Assembly: GCA_002395135.1 (NCBI GenBank)
Contig: DGWC01000084.1
Span: forward strand, 237-43,061
Source: Prevotella sp. UBA4268
GTDB lineage: Bacteria; Bacteroidota; Bacteroidia; Bacteroidales; Bacteroidaceae
DNA length: 42,825 nt
Direction of reading: 5' to 3'
The notes beneath the pieces are model-generated. The model searched no databases. It was not told where the DNA came from and saw only the letters and a program-made list of their open reading frames with translations. Below, in pieces: positions 1 through 7,793 of the stretch (position 1 is its first letter; every line of letters starts with the position of its first letter). A program made the translations under genes and the position numbers.

Positions 1-485
1 GTGTCGTCGATGATGAACACGGGCGATGTGGGATCCCAAGCCGAATAGCCGCGTGCCTCAAAGGTGGCGCGGATGCCGCCGCTGGGGAACGATGAGGCAT
101 CGGGTTCCTGCTGCACGAGCAGTTTGCCGCTGAACTCTTCAATCATGCCGCCCTTGCCGTCGTGCTCGATAAACGCGTCGTGCTTCTCGGCAGTGCCCTC
201 TGTCAATGGCTGAAACCAGTGGGTGTAGTGGGTCACTCCGTTTTCGTCGGCCCATTGCTTCATGCCTTTTGCCACGGCATCGGCAATGCTGCGGTCCAAC
301 TGCGCGCCGTTGTCGATCACGTCAATGAGTTTTTCATACACGTCGCGCTGCAGATATTTGTACATCTTGGCTCGGGTGAACACGTTCTTTCCGAAGTATT
401 CCGACGGACGTTCTGAGGGCATGGTTACCTCCAGCGGCTTTTTCTTGAAAGCCTCTTCTACAACCTGAAATCTTAAGTTTGCCAT
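1..485 (-). CDS. glnN: Type III glutamine synthetase, N-terminal part (C-terminus beyond window)
   Basis: Would make glutamine from glutamate, ammonia and ATP in the cytoplasm. About 161 residues are visible, starting [13 protein letters not shown] and containing the GSIII-type N-terminal stretch with [29 protein letters not shown] and a Gly/Ser-rich [16 protein letters not shown] segment. This is the large hexamer/dodecamer-type GlnN known from Bacteroides (normally just over 700 residues), not GlnA type I. The ATG complement at 483-485 is the natural start, and a Bacteroidetes-like -7 element lies about 110 bp upstream. The gene runs off the left edge. The neighbours dapL and dapF lie upstream on the same strand, so amino-acid/nitrogen genes cluster here, but the 161-bp gap and separate promoter suggest independent transcription. 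Confidence 0.93.
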   Translation of the reverse strand, partial: MANLRFQVVEEAFKKKPLEVTMPSERPSEYFGKNVFTRAKMYKYLQRDVYEKLIDVIDNGAQLDRSIADAVAKGMKQWADENGVTHYTHWFQPLTEGTAEKHDAFIEHDGKGGMIEEFSGKLLVQQEPDASSFPSGGIRATFEARGYSAWDPTSPVFIIDD

Positions 486-596
486 ATCTTCTATCCTTGA
501 AAAAATAATCTTTCCAATCCATACACCTTATTATATATACCACTTCTGCAACTTGCAAAAGATGGAGAATAAACCGTGCATGTCATGTTTTGCCTG

Positions 597-630
597 CAAA
601 GATAATGCTTTTTTTCCGTTTTTCAGCGAA
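597..630 (-). promoter_or_regulatory. Putative glnN promoter
   Basis: The minus strand reads TATCTTTG (complement of 597-604), an exact TAnnTTTG -7 box of Bacteroidetes sigma-ABfr. About 22 bp upstream there is only a weak -33 match (TTTCG). It lies in the dapL-glnN gap and would give a leader of roughly 105 nt for glnN. Confidence 0.5.
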
Positions 631-646
631 ATATCGCGCGTTTTAC

Positions 647-1891
647 TCAATATTTTGCGTGATGCCATCTGTCAATGCGATGGAGAGCCTCTTCACAGTC
701 CTCGCGATTGCCGAAGGAAGTGAGGCGTACAAATCCCTCGCCGCTGGGCCCGAATCCCACGCCCGGCGTGCATACCACCTGCGCCCCGTAGAGCATTTGC
801 TCGAAAAAAGCCCAACTGGTGGTGCCTTCGGGTGTCTTCATCCACAGGTAAGGCGCATTCTCTCCGCCGTAGACACGGAATCCCATGCTGGTAAGTTGCT
901 CACGCATGAGCCGCGCATTGGCCATATAGTAGTCGATGGTGGCCTTCACCTGTTCGCGTCCTTCGGGCGTATAGATGGCCTCGGCAGCGCGCTGGCTGAT
1001 ATAACTGGTGCCGTTGAACTTGGTGCTCTGCCGGCGAAGCCACATCGGGTTGAGCGGTAATCGCTGCTTGCCGTCCATGGTCTGCGCGGTGAGTTCCTTG
1101 GGAACAACGGTGTAGCCGCAGCGGATGCCGGTGAACCCGGCGGTCTTGGAATAACTGTGAAACTCGATGGCGACCTTCCGCGCCCCTTTGATCTCATAGA
1201 TGGAGTGGGGGATGTCGTCGTCCTGGATGTAGGCATGGTAGGCGGCATCATAGAAGATTACGGCATCGTTCTTGAGGGCATAGTTCACCCATTTGCGCAG
1301 TTCGTCCTTGGTAATCACCATGCCTGTGGGGTTGTTGGGGTAGCACAGATAGATCATATCCACGCGGTGGCTGGGGATGGCAGGCACAAAATTGTTTGCC
1401 TCGTTGCATGCCATATAAGTGACATTGCTCCATTCGCCCCTTTCGTTGACGCTGCCAGCGCGACCGTTCATCACGTTGGAGTCTATGTAGACGGGATAGA
1501 TAGGATCGGTGACGGCCATGGAATTGTCCCATCTCACCAGGTCGCCGATATTGCCCGTATCGCTCTTTGCGCCGTCGTTGACGAACACCTCGTCGGCACT
1601 GATGTGTATGCCTCTCGACAGGAAGTCGTGCTTCACGATGGCCTCGCGCAGCCATGAGTAGCCCTGTTCGGGTCCGTAGCCATGGAAAGTCTCCCTGTTG
1701 GCCATGTCGTCAACGGCCTTGTGCATCGCCTCGATGACTGCCGGGACGAGGGGCTGCGTAACGTCGCCGATGCCGAGGCTGATCACCCGGGCGTTGTTGT
1801 GGCTCACTTTGTAGGCATTCACCTTTTTGGCGATGTCGGCAAAGAGATAGTTTTTCGACAACTTCAGATAGTGTTCATTAATCAGTGCCAT
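647..1891 (-). CDS. dapL: LL-diaminopimelate aminotransferase
   Basis: PLP-dependent aminotransferase that converts tetrahydrodipicolinate plus glutamate directly to LL-diaminopimelate, bypassing the succinylase/acetylase steps of lysine and peptidoglycan precursor synthesis. 414 residues, the usual DapL length. Visible features: N-terminal ISLGIGDVTQPLVPAV, the YPNNPTG motif near residue 184-190, and the Schiff-base lysine K249 in SYSKTAGFTGIRCG. Fold type I, class I/II aminotransferase. The start at 1891 fits the family's N-terminus. It lies 29 bp downstream of dapF on the same strand, so the two enzymes that make meso-DAP are probably co-transcribed from the dapF promoter. Confidence 0.96.
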   Translation of the reverse strand: MALINEHYLKLSKNYLFADIAKKVNAYKVSHNNARVISLGIGDVTQPLVPAVIEAMHKAVDDMANRETFHGYGPEQGYSWLREAIVKHDFLSRGIHISADEVFVNDGAKSDTGNIGDLVRWDNSMAVTDPIYPVYIDSNVMNGRAGSVNERGEWSNVTYMACNEANNFVPAIPSHRVDMIYLCYPNNPTGMVITKDELRKWVNYALKNDAVIFYDAAYHAYIQDDDIPHSIYEIKGARKVAIEFHSYSKTAGFTGIRCGYTVVPKELTAQTMDGKQRLPLNPMWLRRQSTKFNGTSYISQRAAEAIYTPEGREQVKATIDYYMANARLMREQLTSMGFRVYGGENAPYLWMKTPEGTTSWAFFEQMLYGAQVVCTPGVGFGPSGEGFVRLTSFGNREDCEEALHRIDRWHHAKY

Positions 1892-1920
1892 AGTTATCCG
1901 TTCTTCGTATGATTGATGTG

Positions 1921-2772
1921 TCAGGGCAGTTCTGCCTCTCCTTCAAAAGAAAATGCGGCGGGGCCTGTCATGTAGACATGGTTGTCGGCCTGCCAGTCGA
2001 TGCTGAGCGTTCCCCCGTCCATCACCACCTGGCATTGGCGGCCGGTACGACCGGTGACCGACGCGGCCACGGCAGTGGCACAGGCACCTGTGCCGCACGC
2101 CATGGTAATGCCGCTTCCTCTCTCCCAGACTCTTGTGCGCACCCGGTTCTCCCCCGTGATTTGAGCAAACTCTATGTTGCAGCGTTCCGGGAAAACGGGA
2201 TGCCTTTCCAGCAAACGGCCGTATCTGGCCACGTCGATGGCATCCACGTCGTCGGTGAAAATCACGAAGTGAGGATTGCCCATCGATACGAAAGTTCCCG
2301 TGAACGATGTGCCGTCGGCAGTCAGGGTATCTTCCTTGCTGCTGCCCGTGAACTGCTCTTCCGCGGTAAGTCGCGGCTGGAGCATGTCCACGGTCACACT
2401 TTCAACCCACTCTTCGCCCAGAAAGCCCGAAAGGTGCAGGTTCAGTGTCTTGATGCCCGAGCGAGTCTGAAGCCGGATGTTTGTGTTGTTTGTCATCCCT
2501 TTTTCAAATAAATACTTTCCGATGCATCTGGATGCATTGCCGCACATCATCGCCTCTGAACCGTCGGCGTTGAAGATGCGCATGGAGAAATCGGCTTCTT
2601 GTGTGTCGGCCCGCCCGATGAGCACGAGCCCGTCGCTTCCGATTCCCTTGTGCCTGTCGCTCCATTGGATGGCGGTGGCATGCGGGTCGTCGATGGGATG
2701 CAGGCATGTGTCTACGTAGATGTAGTCGTTTCCAGCCCCGTGCATTTTGGTGAATGGTATCTTTCGTGCCAT
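1921..2772 (-). CDS. dapF: Diaminopimelate epimerase
   Basis: Cofactor-independent racemase turning LL-DAP into meso-DAP, used for peptidoglycan and lysine. I start it at 2772 ([21 protein letters not shown]), 283 residues, because this matches the family N-terminus; an in-frame extension to 2829 would add 19 poorly conserved residues and overlap the -7 box. The two catalytic cysteines are present: C77 in [12 protein letters not shown] and C226 in [11 protein letters not shown]. The downstream partner is dapL, 29 bp away. A TAnnTTTG promoter lies about 55 bp upstream of the chosen start. Confidence 0.96.
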   Translation of the reverse strand: MARKIPFTKMHGAGNDYIYVDTCLHPIDDPHATAIQWSDRHKGIGSDGLVLIGRADTQEADFSMRIFNADGSEAMMCGNASRCIGKYLFEKGMTNNTNIRLQTRSGIKTLNLHLSGFLGEEWVESVTVDMLQPRLTAEEQFTGSSKEDTLTADGTSFTGTFVSMGNPHFVIFTDDVDAIDVARYGRLLERHPVFPERCNIEFAQITGENRVRTRVWERGSGITMACGTGACATAVAASVTGRTGRQCQVVMDGGTLSIDWQADNHVYMTGPAAFSFEGEAELP

Positions 2773-2826
2773 CTGAGTGGTGGTTGAATGGTTGTTGTTG
2801 ATGCTGATGAGCACCTTTTTCCGTTG

Positions 2827-2862
2827 CAAAGTTAACGATTTCCTCAGAATATCTTGTGAAAA
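2827..2862 (-). promoter_or_regulatory. Putative dapF-dapL promoter
   Basis: The minus strand has TAACTTTG (complement of 2827-2834), matching TAnnTTTG, with TTTTC (complement of 2858-2862) 23 bp upstream as a weak -33 box. Transcription would start near 2820, giving a leader of about 50 nt, and implies dapF does not depend on the upstream candidate small-RNA promoter. Confidence 0.5.
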
Positions 2863-3010
2863 CCTGTTTATTTCAATGTAAAAAACTGCTTGTTTTTACG
2901 ATTTGTTACGTTTTTAATCAAATTTATTTCGAATTAACGTTATTGATATCTTAAATATAAAAAACAGAAATCTTAAACATCCATAGGTTTCGTTTTTTCT
3001 GACTCATTAT

Positions 3011-3044
3011 AAAAAAGAGAACCTCGTTTCTCAACGAAGTTCTC
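3011..3044 (-). terminator. Intrinsic terminator (minus strand)
   Basis: Stem GAGAAC-C-TCGTT (3017-3028) pairs with AACGA-A-GTTCTC (3033-3044) around a TCTC loop with one mismatch; on the minus strand it is followed directly by six T (complement of 3011-3016). It would end either the candidate small RNA or read-through from the nitroreductase gene, and insulate dapF. Confidence 0.7.
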
Positions 3045-3109
3045 AAAAACCTAGATTACCTAAATTAAATTAACTCAAGTGTATATTAAAACAAATTATT
3101 CTATTTTTG
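3011..3109 (-). ncRNA. Candidate ~100-nt small RNA (or dapF leader attenuator)
   Basis: Inferred, not recognised as a named family. On the minus strand a good promoter (complement of 3115-3145) would start transcription near 3109, and an intrinsic terminator ends near 3011, giving about 100 nt. The body is AT-rich and unstructured with the run GGTAATCTAGG just before the terminator stem. No open reading frame with a plausible start fits inside. Alternatives: it is the premature product of a terminator-controlled leader of dapF, or the 3' end of nitroreductase read-through. I cannot exclude that it corresponds to a catalogued Bacteroidales RNA. Confidence 0.4.
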
Positions 3110-3114
3110 CGTTG

Positions 3115-3145
3115 CAAATATACTCATAATCCTGTGTATTTGCAA
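3115..3145 (-). promoter_or_regulatory. Putative promoter of the candidate small RNA
   Basis: Minus strand: TTG (complement of 3143-3145), 20 bp, then TATATTTG (complement of 3115-3122), close to the Bacteroidetes consensus. It fires leftwards into a terminator about 100 bp away. Confidence 0.5.
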
Positions 3146-3224
3146 TAGCCATTTACTTTTTTTAAGCCCCCCCCAGTAATTTTAAAACTTATTAAGCACT
3201 CGGGGCGTTTTCGTTCATTTTCTT

Positions 3225-3860
3225 TTATTTTTGTTTGCCGTAGGCAATGGGATGGTTGAGCATGGGCATGGCACCTTTTTTCAGTTTAAGAATCTTCTTC
3301 ACAGCCTCCTGGTTCATCATGGCGCGCGCCACGGTTTTCAGCCCCATGGCCGCACAAGCCAGATAAATGTCCTGAGAAACATAGCCGGCGTCCATGGCAC
3401 CATAACGCTCGTTTTGGCGGTCGCGTGCACTCTGGTCGCTTACCAAAAGCAGTGTTAATGGGGCATCCATCACGAAATTCTGCCTGGCTGTCATGCTGGG
3501 TCTCAAGTCGGTGTCTGTTACTTTCGTCAGATCGTTATTCTTGGCATTGAAGAGCCAAACGCCCTTGGCATCGCATACATACACTTTGATGTCCTGCATG
3601 TTCACAGCCGTGGGGGTGGTGAGGCGTCCGCTCTTGGCATCGTTGATGCCCACGGCAGCCCATAGAATTGTGGACAGTTGTTCTTGTGAAATTTCTTTAC
3701 CCTTCTGATAGTCGCGCACCGACCGTCTCTGCTTCAGCGCGTCGCCCAGTTTCATCTTGAGCATCTTCATGTTTGGTTGCGGCAACTGGATGGTTTCCTG
3801 TGCCTTCATGCTACCTCCCATCATGATGAGAGCGATAGCCAGTGTGATCAATTTTTTCAT
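3225..3860 (-). CDS. Secreted/periplasmic nitroreductase-family protein
   Basis: A 211-residue FMN-type nitroreductase-fold protein with a signal peptide (MKKLITLAIALIMMGGSMKAQ). The family signature is the early RRSVRDY motif followed by a helical segment EQLSTILWAAVGIN and the late YVSQDIYLACAAMGLKTV block. The start at 3860 gives a proper signal peptide; a longer in-frame reading to 4013 runs through the promoter and is rejected. Export is unusual for FMN nitroreductases, which are normally cytoplasmic; some Bacteroidales members carry signal peptides, and the substrate is unknown. It is divergent from the PL1 lyase gene. A consensus promoter precedes it. Confidence 0.82.
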   Translation of the reverse strand: MKKLITLAIALIMMGGSMKAQETIQLPQPNMKMLKMKLGDALKQRRSVRDYQKGKEISQEQLSTILWAAVGINDAKSGRLTTPTAVNMQDIKVYVCDAKGVWLFNAKNNDLTKVTDTDLRPSMTARQNFVMDAPLTLLLVSDQSARDRQNERYGAMDAGYVSQDIYLACAAMGLKTVARAMMNQEAVKKILKLKKGAMPMLNHPIAYGKQK

Positions 3861-3933
3861 TTCGTGTAGTGTTTTTGTTAAGTAAGTGACTCCTGCCGCG
3901 TCCACCAACGAGGTGTGGGTGTGCGATACGACT

Positions 3934-3965
3934 GCAAAAATAGCGATAATTTGCGAAAAAGCAAA
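3934..3965 (-). promoter_or_regulatory. Promoter of the nitroreductase-family gene
   Basis: Minus strand: TTTG (complement of 3962-3965), exactly 19 bp, then TATTTTTG (complement of 3934-3941). This is a full match to the Bacteroidetes consensus and gives a leader of about 70 nt. Confidence 0.7.
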
Positions 3966-4134
3966 AACTTTGCGTAAACTTTTTTCAGCGCACGCGTTTC
4001 CTGATAACGCCACAAAGATAATTCCCGTTGGTTACATCCGAGCCCTTGGTTCGTCTTTATTTCAGAAAAGCCTGCATGGTGCAGGCATCAAAATGTCAAG
4101 GATAATCAATTCAACCATTTTATAAAAAACTGAT

Positions 4135-5883
4135 ATGAACATCAAGAAGTTCTTTATTGTATGTGCAGTGCTGCTCGTTTCGGGAGCAGTTTATGCACAG
4201 TATCCGTCAATGACGGGCGAAGCCGCTGAAAAAATCACCAAAATGAAAAAGGCTTGGGCCATGCATGCCGACTCCGCATGGAAGGCTGCATTCCCCATTG
4301 TGGTGAAAGAGGCCAAGGAAGGAAAACCCTATGTGCCATGGGCATCGCGTCCATACGATTTGCCGCAGGCCAAGATACCAGCATTCCCCGGTGCCGAGGG
4401 CGGCGGTATGTTTACCTTTGGCGGTCGTGGTGGCAAGGTGCTCACCGTGACCACACTGGCCGACGACGGTCCCGGTTCGTTCCGCTGGGCTTGCGAGCAG
4501 GGCGGTGCGCGCATCGTGGTCTTCAACGTGAGCGGAATCATCCGGCTGAAGTCGCCCATCTATGTGCGTGCTCCTTATATCACGATTGCCGGTCAGACGG
4601 CTCCGGGTGAAGGCGTAATCATTGCCGGAGAGTCGTTCCAGGTGGACACCCACGACGTGATTGTGCGCCACATGCGCTTCCGTCGCGGCGAAACCAATGT
4701 GATGAACCGCGAAGACTCCTTCGGCGGCAACCCAGTGGGCAACATCATGATCGACCACTGCTCGTGCGAATGGGGACTGGACGAGAACATTTCGTTCTAC
4801 CGCCACATGTTCGACCTGCACGACGGCAAGGCCAGCCGCAAGTCGCCAACCGTGAACGTCACCATTCAGAACACCATCTCGGCCAAGGCGCTCGACACGT
4901 GGAACCACGCTTTCGGCTCCACCATCGGCGGTGAGAACACCACCTTTATGCGCAACCTATGGGCCGACAACACCGGTCGTAACCCCTCTATCGGATGGGG
5001 CGGTGTGTTCAACTTCATCAACAACGTGGTATACAACTGGGTTCACCGCACAGCCGACGGTGGTGAATACAGCACCATGTCGAACTTCATCAGCAACTAC
5101 TATAAGCCCGGACCACTCACTCCGAAAGAGGGTCCCATCGCTCACCGCATTGTGAAATCAGAGAGCCGATCGCAAGGCCTCTTCCCCTTCAAGCAGTTTG
5201 GCCGCGTGTATGCCACGGGCAACATTGTGGAAGGATTCCCCGAAGTGACCAAAGACAACTGGAACGGCGGTGTGCAGACAGCCGACAAGGATGGTGAGAT
5301 GGATGCCACGGAGAAAGCCGTGATGCGTTCCAACGAGCCGTTCCCCATGCCGTTTGTGTCGATGATGGGTGCCGAGCAGGCATTCAACTGGGTGCTGGCC
5401 AATGCCGGAGCCACCGTTCCCTGCCGCGACATCGTTGACCAGCGCATCATGGAAGAGGTGCGCACAGGCCAGGCCTACTATGTAGACAAATATGAGAAGA
5501 AGGTGAAAGACAATCCCTATGGCGACATGTGGGGACTGAGCGACAATTCGAAAAACGAGGAGGGCTTCTTCAAATACCGTCGTCTGCCGAAAGACAGTTA
5601 CAAGCAGGGCGTGATTACCGACCCACGACAGATGGGCGGCTATCCTGAGTACGGTGCCTGGACTCCGTGGAAAGACAGCGACGGCGACGGCATGCCCGAC
5701 GAGTGGGAGATTGCCAACGGACTGAACCCCAACGATGCCAGCGATGCCAACAAGGACTGCAACGGCGACGGATATACCAACATCGAGAAGTATATCAACG
5801 CCATCCCGACACAGTCGAAAGTTGACTGGCGCAACCTGAACAACAACTACGACACACTGGCTGCCAAGGGCAAACTGATGTAA
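4135..5883 (+). CDS. Secreted polysaccharide lyase family 1 (pectate lyase-like)
   Basis: 582 residues with a signal peptide ending near residue 21 (VYAQ). The parallel beta-helix lyase domain begins around residue 80 (IPAFPGAEGGGMFTFGGRGG) and carries the PL1-type IMIDHCSCEWGLDE stretch at 204-217, corresponding to the vWiDH region of pectate lyases, with RHMRFRRGE just before. Expected reaction: Ca-dependent beta-elimination of polygalacturonate, probably in the periplasm or outside. Residues 514-555 form a Ca-binding DxDxDGxxDEWE / NGDGYTNIEKY tail resembling thrombospondin type 3 or dockerin-like loops. No SusC/SusD pair or other pectinase gene is adjacent, so this looks like an orphan lyase rather than part of a visible utilisation locus. 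A strong terminator follows. Confidence 0.88.
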   Translation: MNIKKFFIVCAVLLVSGAVYAQYPSMTGEAAEKITKMKKAWAMHADSAWKAAFPIVVKEAKEGKPYVPWASRPYDLPQAKIPAFPGAEGGGMFTFGGRGGKVLTVTTLADDGPGSFRWACEQGGARIVVFNVSGIIRLKSPIYVRAPYITIAGQTAPGEGVIIAGESFQVDTHDVIVRHMRFRRGETNVMNREDSFGGNPVGNIMIDHCSCEWGLDENISFYRHMFDLHDGKASRKSPTVNVTIQNTISAKALDTWNHAFGSTIGGENTTFMRNLWADNTGRNPSIGWGGVFNFINNVVYNWVHRTADGGEYSTMSNFISNYYKPGPLTPKEGPIAHRIVKSESRSQGLFPFKQFGRVYATGNIVEGFPEVTKDNWNGGVQTADKDGEMDATEKAVMRSNEPFPMPFVSMMGAEQAFNWVLANAGATVPCRDIVDQRIMEEVRTGQAYYVDKYEKKVKDNPYGDMWGLSDNSKNEEGFFKYRRLPKDSYKQGVITDPRQMGGYPEYGAWTPWKDSDGDGMPDEWEIANGLNPNDASDANKDCNGDGYTNIEKYINAIPTQSKVDWRNLNNNYDTLAAKGKLM

Positions 5884-5922
5884 GACTACTGTTACAGACA
5901 ATCACACGTTTATACACTCGCT

Positions 5923-5962
5923 CCGGGGGCGTGGCACGGCTGCCATGCCCCCGGACTTTTTT
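5923..5962 (+). terminator. Intrinsic terminator of the PL1 lyase gene
   Basis: 14-bp GC-rich stem CCGGGGGCGTGGCA / TGCCATGCCCCCGG (one G-T pair) with a CGGC loop, followed two bases later by TTTTTT at 5957-5962. It lies 40 bp after the stop codon. Confidence 0.9.
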
Positions 5963-6100
5963 CTGTCGCAGACCGTAGCCGGCCTTCTGTCAGCATGCCA
6001 CAGCGGCACACCAATAGCAGCGACGGGCTTGCTGCGAAGTGCCGCTTTTGAGCCGCGAAACAGATGCTTTTCAGCATTCATACTATAGTATCGCAAAAGT

Positions 6101-6181
6101 AAATTAATGTAATTTGCTGAGTAAATTAATTTAATTTGAAAAGCAAATCAATATAATTTGTGCGGTAAATTAATATAATTT
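6101..6181. repeat. 22-bp-period array of AT palindromes, copy A (4 units)
   Basis: Four 15-bp cores start at 6101, 6123, 6145 and 6167, an exact 22-bp period. Each core is an interrupted palindrome AAATYA-N3-TRATTT; the 7-bp spacers between them differ (GCTGAGT, GAAAAGC, GTGCGGT). The array sits between the converging PL1 lyase and rseP genes. The outer flanks are mirror images (GCAAAAGT on the left, ACTTTTGC on the right), each creating a TACTTTTG box that points outward. Cores and spacers are too short for CRISPR. A second array with the same period is at 24876-24978. Between 5963 and 6090 I see nothing further apart from a 10-bp palindrome TACTATAGTA at 6081-6090. Confidence 0.85.
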
Positions 6182-6188
6182 ACTTTTG
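6157..6188 (+). promoter_or_regulatory. Promoter-like element at the right edge of array A
   Basis: TTTG at 6157-6160 (end of unit 3), 20 bp, TACTTTTG at 6181-6188. It matches the Bacteroidetes consensus and would transcribe rightwards into a strong hairpin and then antisense to the 3' end of rseP. Function uncertain; AT-rich DNA gives chance matches. Confidence 0.35.
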
Positions 6189-6198
6189 CAATATAACG

Positions 6199-6237
6199 CT
6201 TTGCCGCCTCGAAACGGCTTGTTCCGAGGCGGCAAAG
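6199..6237. other. Strong hairpin downstream of rseP
   Basis: Perfect 13-bp stem CTTTGCCGCCTCG (6199-6211) / CGAGGCGGCAAAG (6225-6237) with a 13-nt loop. No T-run follows directly on either strand, so it is not a classic intrinsic terminator; it could protect or end the rseP transcript, or form the 5' end of an RNA from the promoter-like element at 6157-6188. Confidence 0.6.
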
Positions 6238-6277
6238 TATCGTTTTCGTGCATTGAAATCAAACGGCGGTGCCGGCT

Positions 6278-7654
6278 TTACATATATCCCAGCCAGCGCA
6301 GAATATCGTTCAGGTTGGCCACAATCATGAGCAGGATGAGGATGGTGAATCCCACATACTCGGCCTTTATCATGAAGTTCTCGCTTGGTTTGCGACCGGT
6401 GATGATCTCATAGAGCAGGAAGAGCACATGACCGCCGTCGAGAGCCGGGATGGGCAGTATGTTCATGAAGGCCAGTATGATGCTGAGGAAGGCCGTCATG
6501 CGCCAGAACATCATCCAGTCCCATACGGGCGGGAAAAGGCTTCCGATGGCTCCGAATCCGCCGAGCGACTTGGCACCGTCGGCCGTTGCCACGTATTTCA
6601 GGTCGTTCACATAGCCGCGCAGGATGTTGATGCCGTACTTGATGCCGGCGGGGAAACTGCTGAAGAAACTGTAGGTGAGTTTCGTGGGCTTGTAATAAGT
6701 ATAGATGCTTGTCTGTCCGATGCCCAGCAGCAGTTCGGGAGTGAGCACCACCTGAGCGGTATCGGGCTGTGTGCTGGCCTTGCGGTTGAATACCAGCGAC
6801 ACGGTGCGCACCTTGATGCTGTCGGCGGTGTTCTTGGCCGTTGTCATCACATCTTGCAGAATGCCTATCTGATGGGTGAACTCGTTCCAAGAGTCCACGG
6901 GCTTGCCGTTGATGGCCAGTATCTTGTCGCCTTTCTTCAGGGCGAGGCGGTCGGCCGGAGTGCCTGGCATCACGCTGTCGATCTCTGCCGGGATGAACGG
7001 GCGGCAGAACTGCGGCTGCTCCTGCAGCATGGAGATGAGGCTGAGGTCGCCGGGCATGGCAACGCTTATCTGCTTGCCGTTGCGGAGCACCTGAACGGTC
7101 TCTGCGTCGGCGATGCCGCGGAATACGTCCACGTCGTAGCGCTCAAACTGTTTGCCGTCGGCACCGAGAATGATGTCGTGGTCCTGGAATCCGATGGTCT
7201 TGGCCGTCTGGTTGAATTTCCATCCCATGGTGATGTCTTTCATAGCCACGTACTCATCGCCCCAGTGGAACATCACCATGGAGTAGATGAACAGTGCCAG
7301 CAGGAAATTAACCAGCACGCCGCCAATCATGATGAGCAGGCGCTGCCATGCCGGTTTGGCGCGGAACTCCCACGGCTGCATGGGTTGTTTCATCTGCTCG
7401 GTATCGAAACTCTCGTCAATCATTCCCGCTATCTTGCAGTAGCCGCCCAGTGGCAGCCAGCCGATGCCGTAGGCCGTGTCGGAGTTTTTGGGCTTGAACT
7501 CGAAGAGATGGAACCAGGGGTCGAAAAATAGGTAGAACTTCTCCACGCGCACGCCGAAAAGTTTTGAGAAGAAGAAGTGGCCGCCCTCGTGGAGCAATAC
7601 CAGCAGGGAGATGGCCAGCATGAATTGCAACAGTCTTATTAAGAATACTTCCAT
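6278..7654 (-). CDS. rseP: RIP metalloprotease RseP (site-2 protease)
   Basis: Membrane zinc protease that cleaves transmembrane proteins such as anti-sigma factors within the bilayer. 458 residues. Zinc motif HEGGH at residues 22-26 in the first membrane helix and the C-terminal NILPIPALDGGHVLF motif that supplies the third ligand. A PDZ domain is visible in the middle (PADRLALKKGDKILAINGKPV), with a second, weaker one before it, as expected for the RseP subgroup. It is the last gene of the minus-strand run tsaB to rseP; the 139-bp gap after dxr contains a 7-bp hairpin (7736-7754) and no clear promoter. Confidence 0.95.
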   Translation of the reverse strand: MEVFLIRLLQFMLAISLLVLLHEGGHFFFSKLFGVRVEKFYLFFDPWFHLFEFKPKNSDTAYGIGWLPLGGYCKIAGMIDESFDTEQMKQPMQPWEFRAKPAWQRLLIMIGGVLVNFLLALFIYSMVMFHWGDEYVAMKDITMGWKFNQTAKTIGFQDHDIILGADGKQFERYDVDVFRGIADAETVQVLRNGKQISVAMPGDLSLISMLQEQPQFCRPFIPAEIDSVMPGTPADRLALKKGDKILAINGKPVDSWNEFTHQIGILQDVMTTAKNTADSIKVRTVSLVFNRKASTQPDTAQVVLTPELLLGIGQTSIYTYYKPTKLTYSFFSSFPAGIKYGINILRGYVNDLKYVATADGAKSLGGFGAIGSLFPPVWDWMMFWRMTAFLSIILAFMNILPIPALDGGHVLFLLYEIITGRKPSENFMIKAEYVGFTILILLMIVANLNDILRWLGYM

Positions 7655-7793
7655 TTTTTTCTTTCTGTTATTTAATCGTTTTTTTATGAACTATTGTTGT
7701 TTATAAAGTCTCTGATGTGAATGGCCGGGGCAGCGCCTTATATATATTATAAGGTGGCGGCTTTCCGCTGGCTCCGCGCCGCTGCGTCAGCCG

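Larger units (their letters stand above)
2773..3224. other. Gene-free AT-rich spacer between dapF and the nitroreductase gene
   Basis: No convincing coding sequence on either strand. It holds the dapF promoter (2827-2862), a stem-loop with T6 on the minus strand (3011-3044), a Bacteroidetes-type promoter on the minus strand (3115-3145), a T7 tract (3157-3163) followed closely by a C8 tract (3167-3174), and a lone TATTTTTG on the plus strand at 3102-3109 without a -33 partner. The stem-loop and promoter are annotated separately as a candidate small RNA. Confidence 0.7.

Noticed and set aside
3102..3109. Plus-strand promoter in the dapF upstream spacer
   Set aside because: TATTTTTG is present but has no -33 partner and no plus-strand gene within 1 kb.
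6101..6181. CRISPR array
   Set aside because: Regular repeats with variable spacers, but cores of 15 bp and spacers of 7 bp are far too short, and no cas genes are present.
6269..7531. Long plus-strand reading frame opposite rseP
   Set aside because: Mirror frame of a gene with HEGGH and PDZ motifs; no recognisable domain of its own.
7734..7757. Hairpin between dxr and rseP as a terminator
   Set aside because: The 7-bp AT stem (CCTTATA / TATAAGG) is not followed by a T-run on the minus strand, so it is at most a processing or pausing site.
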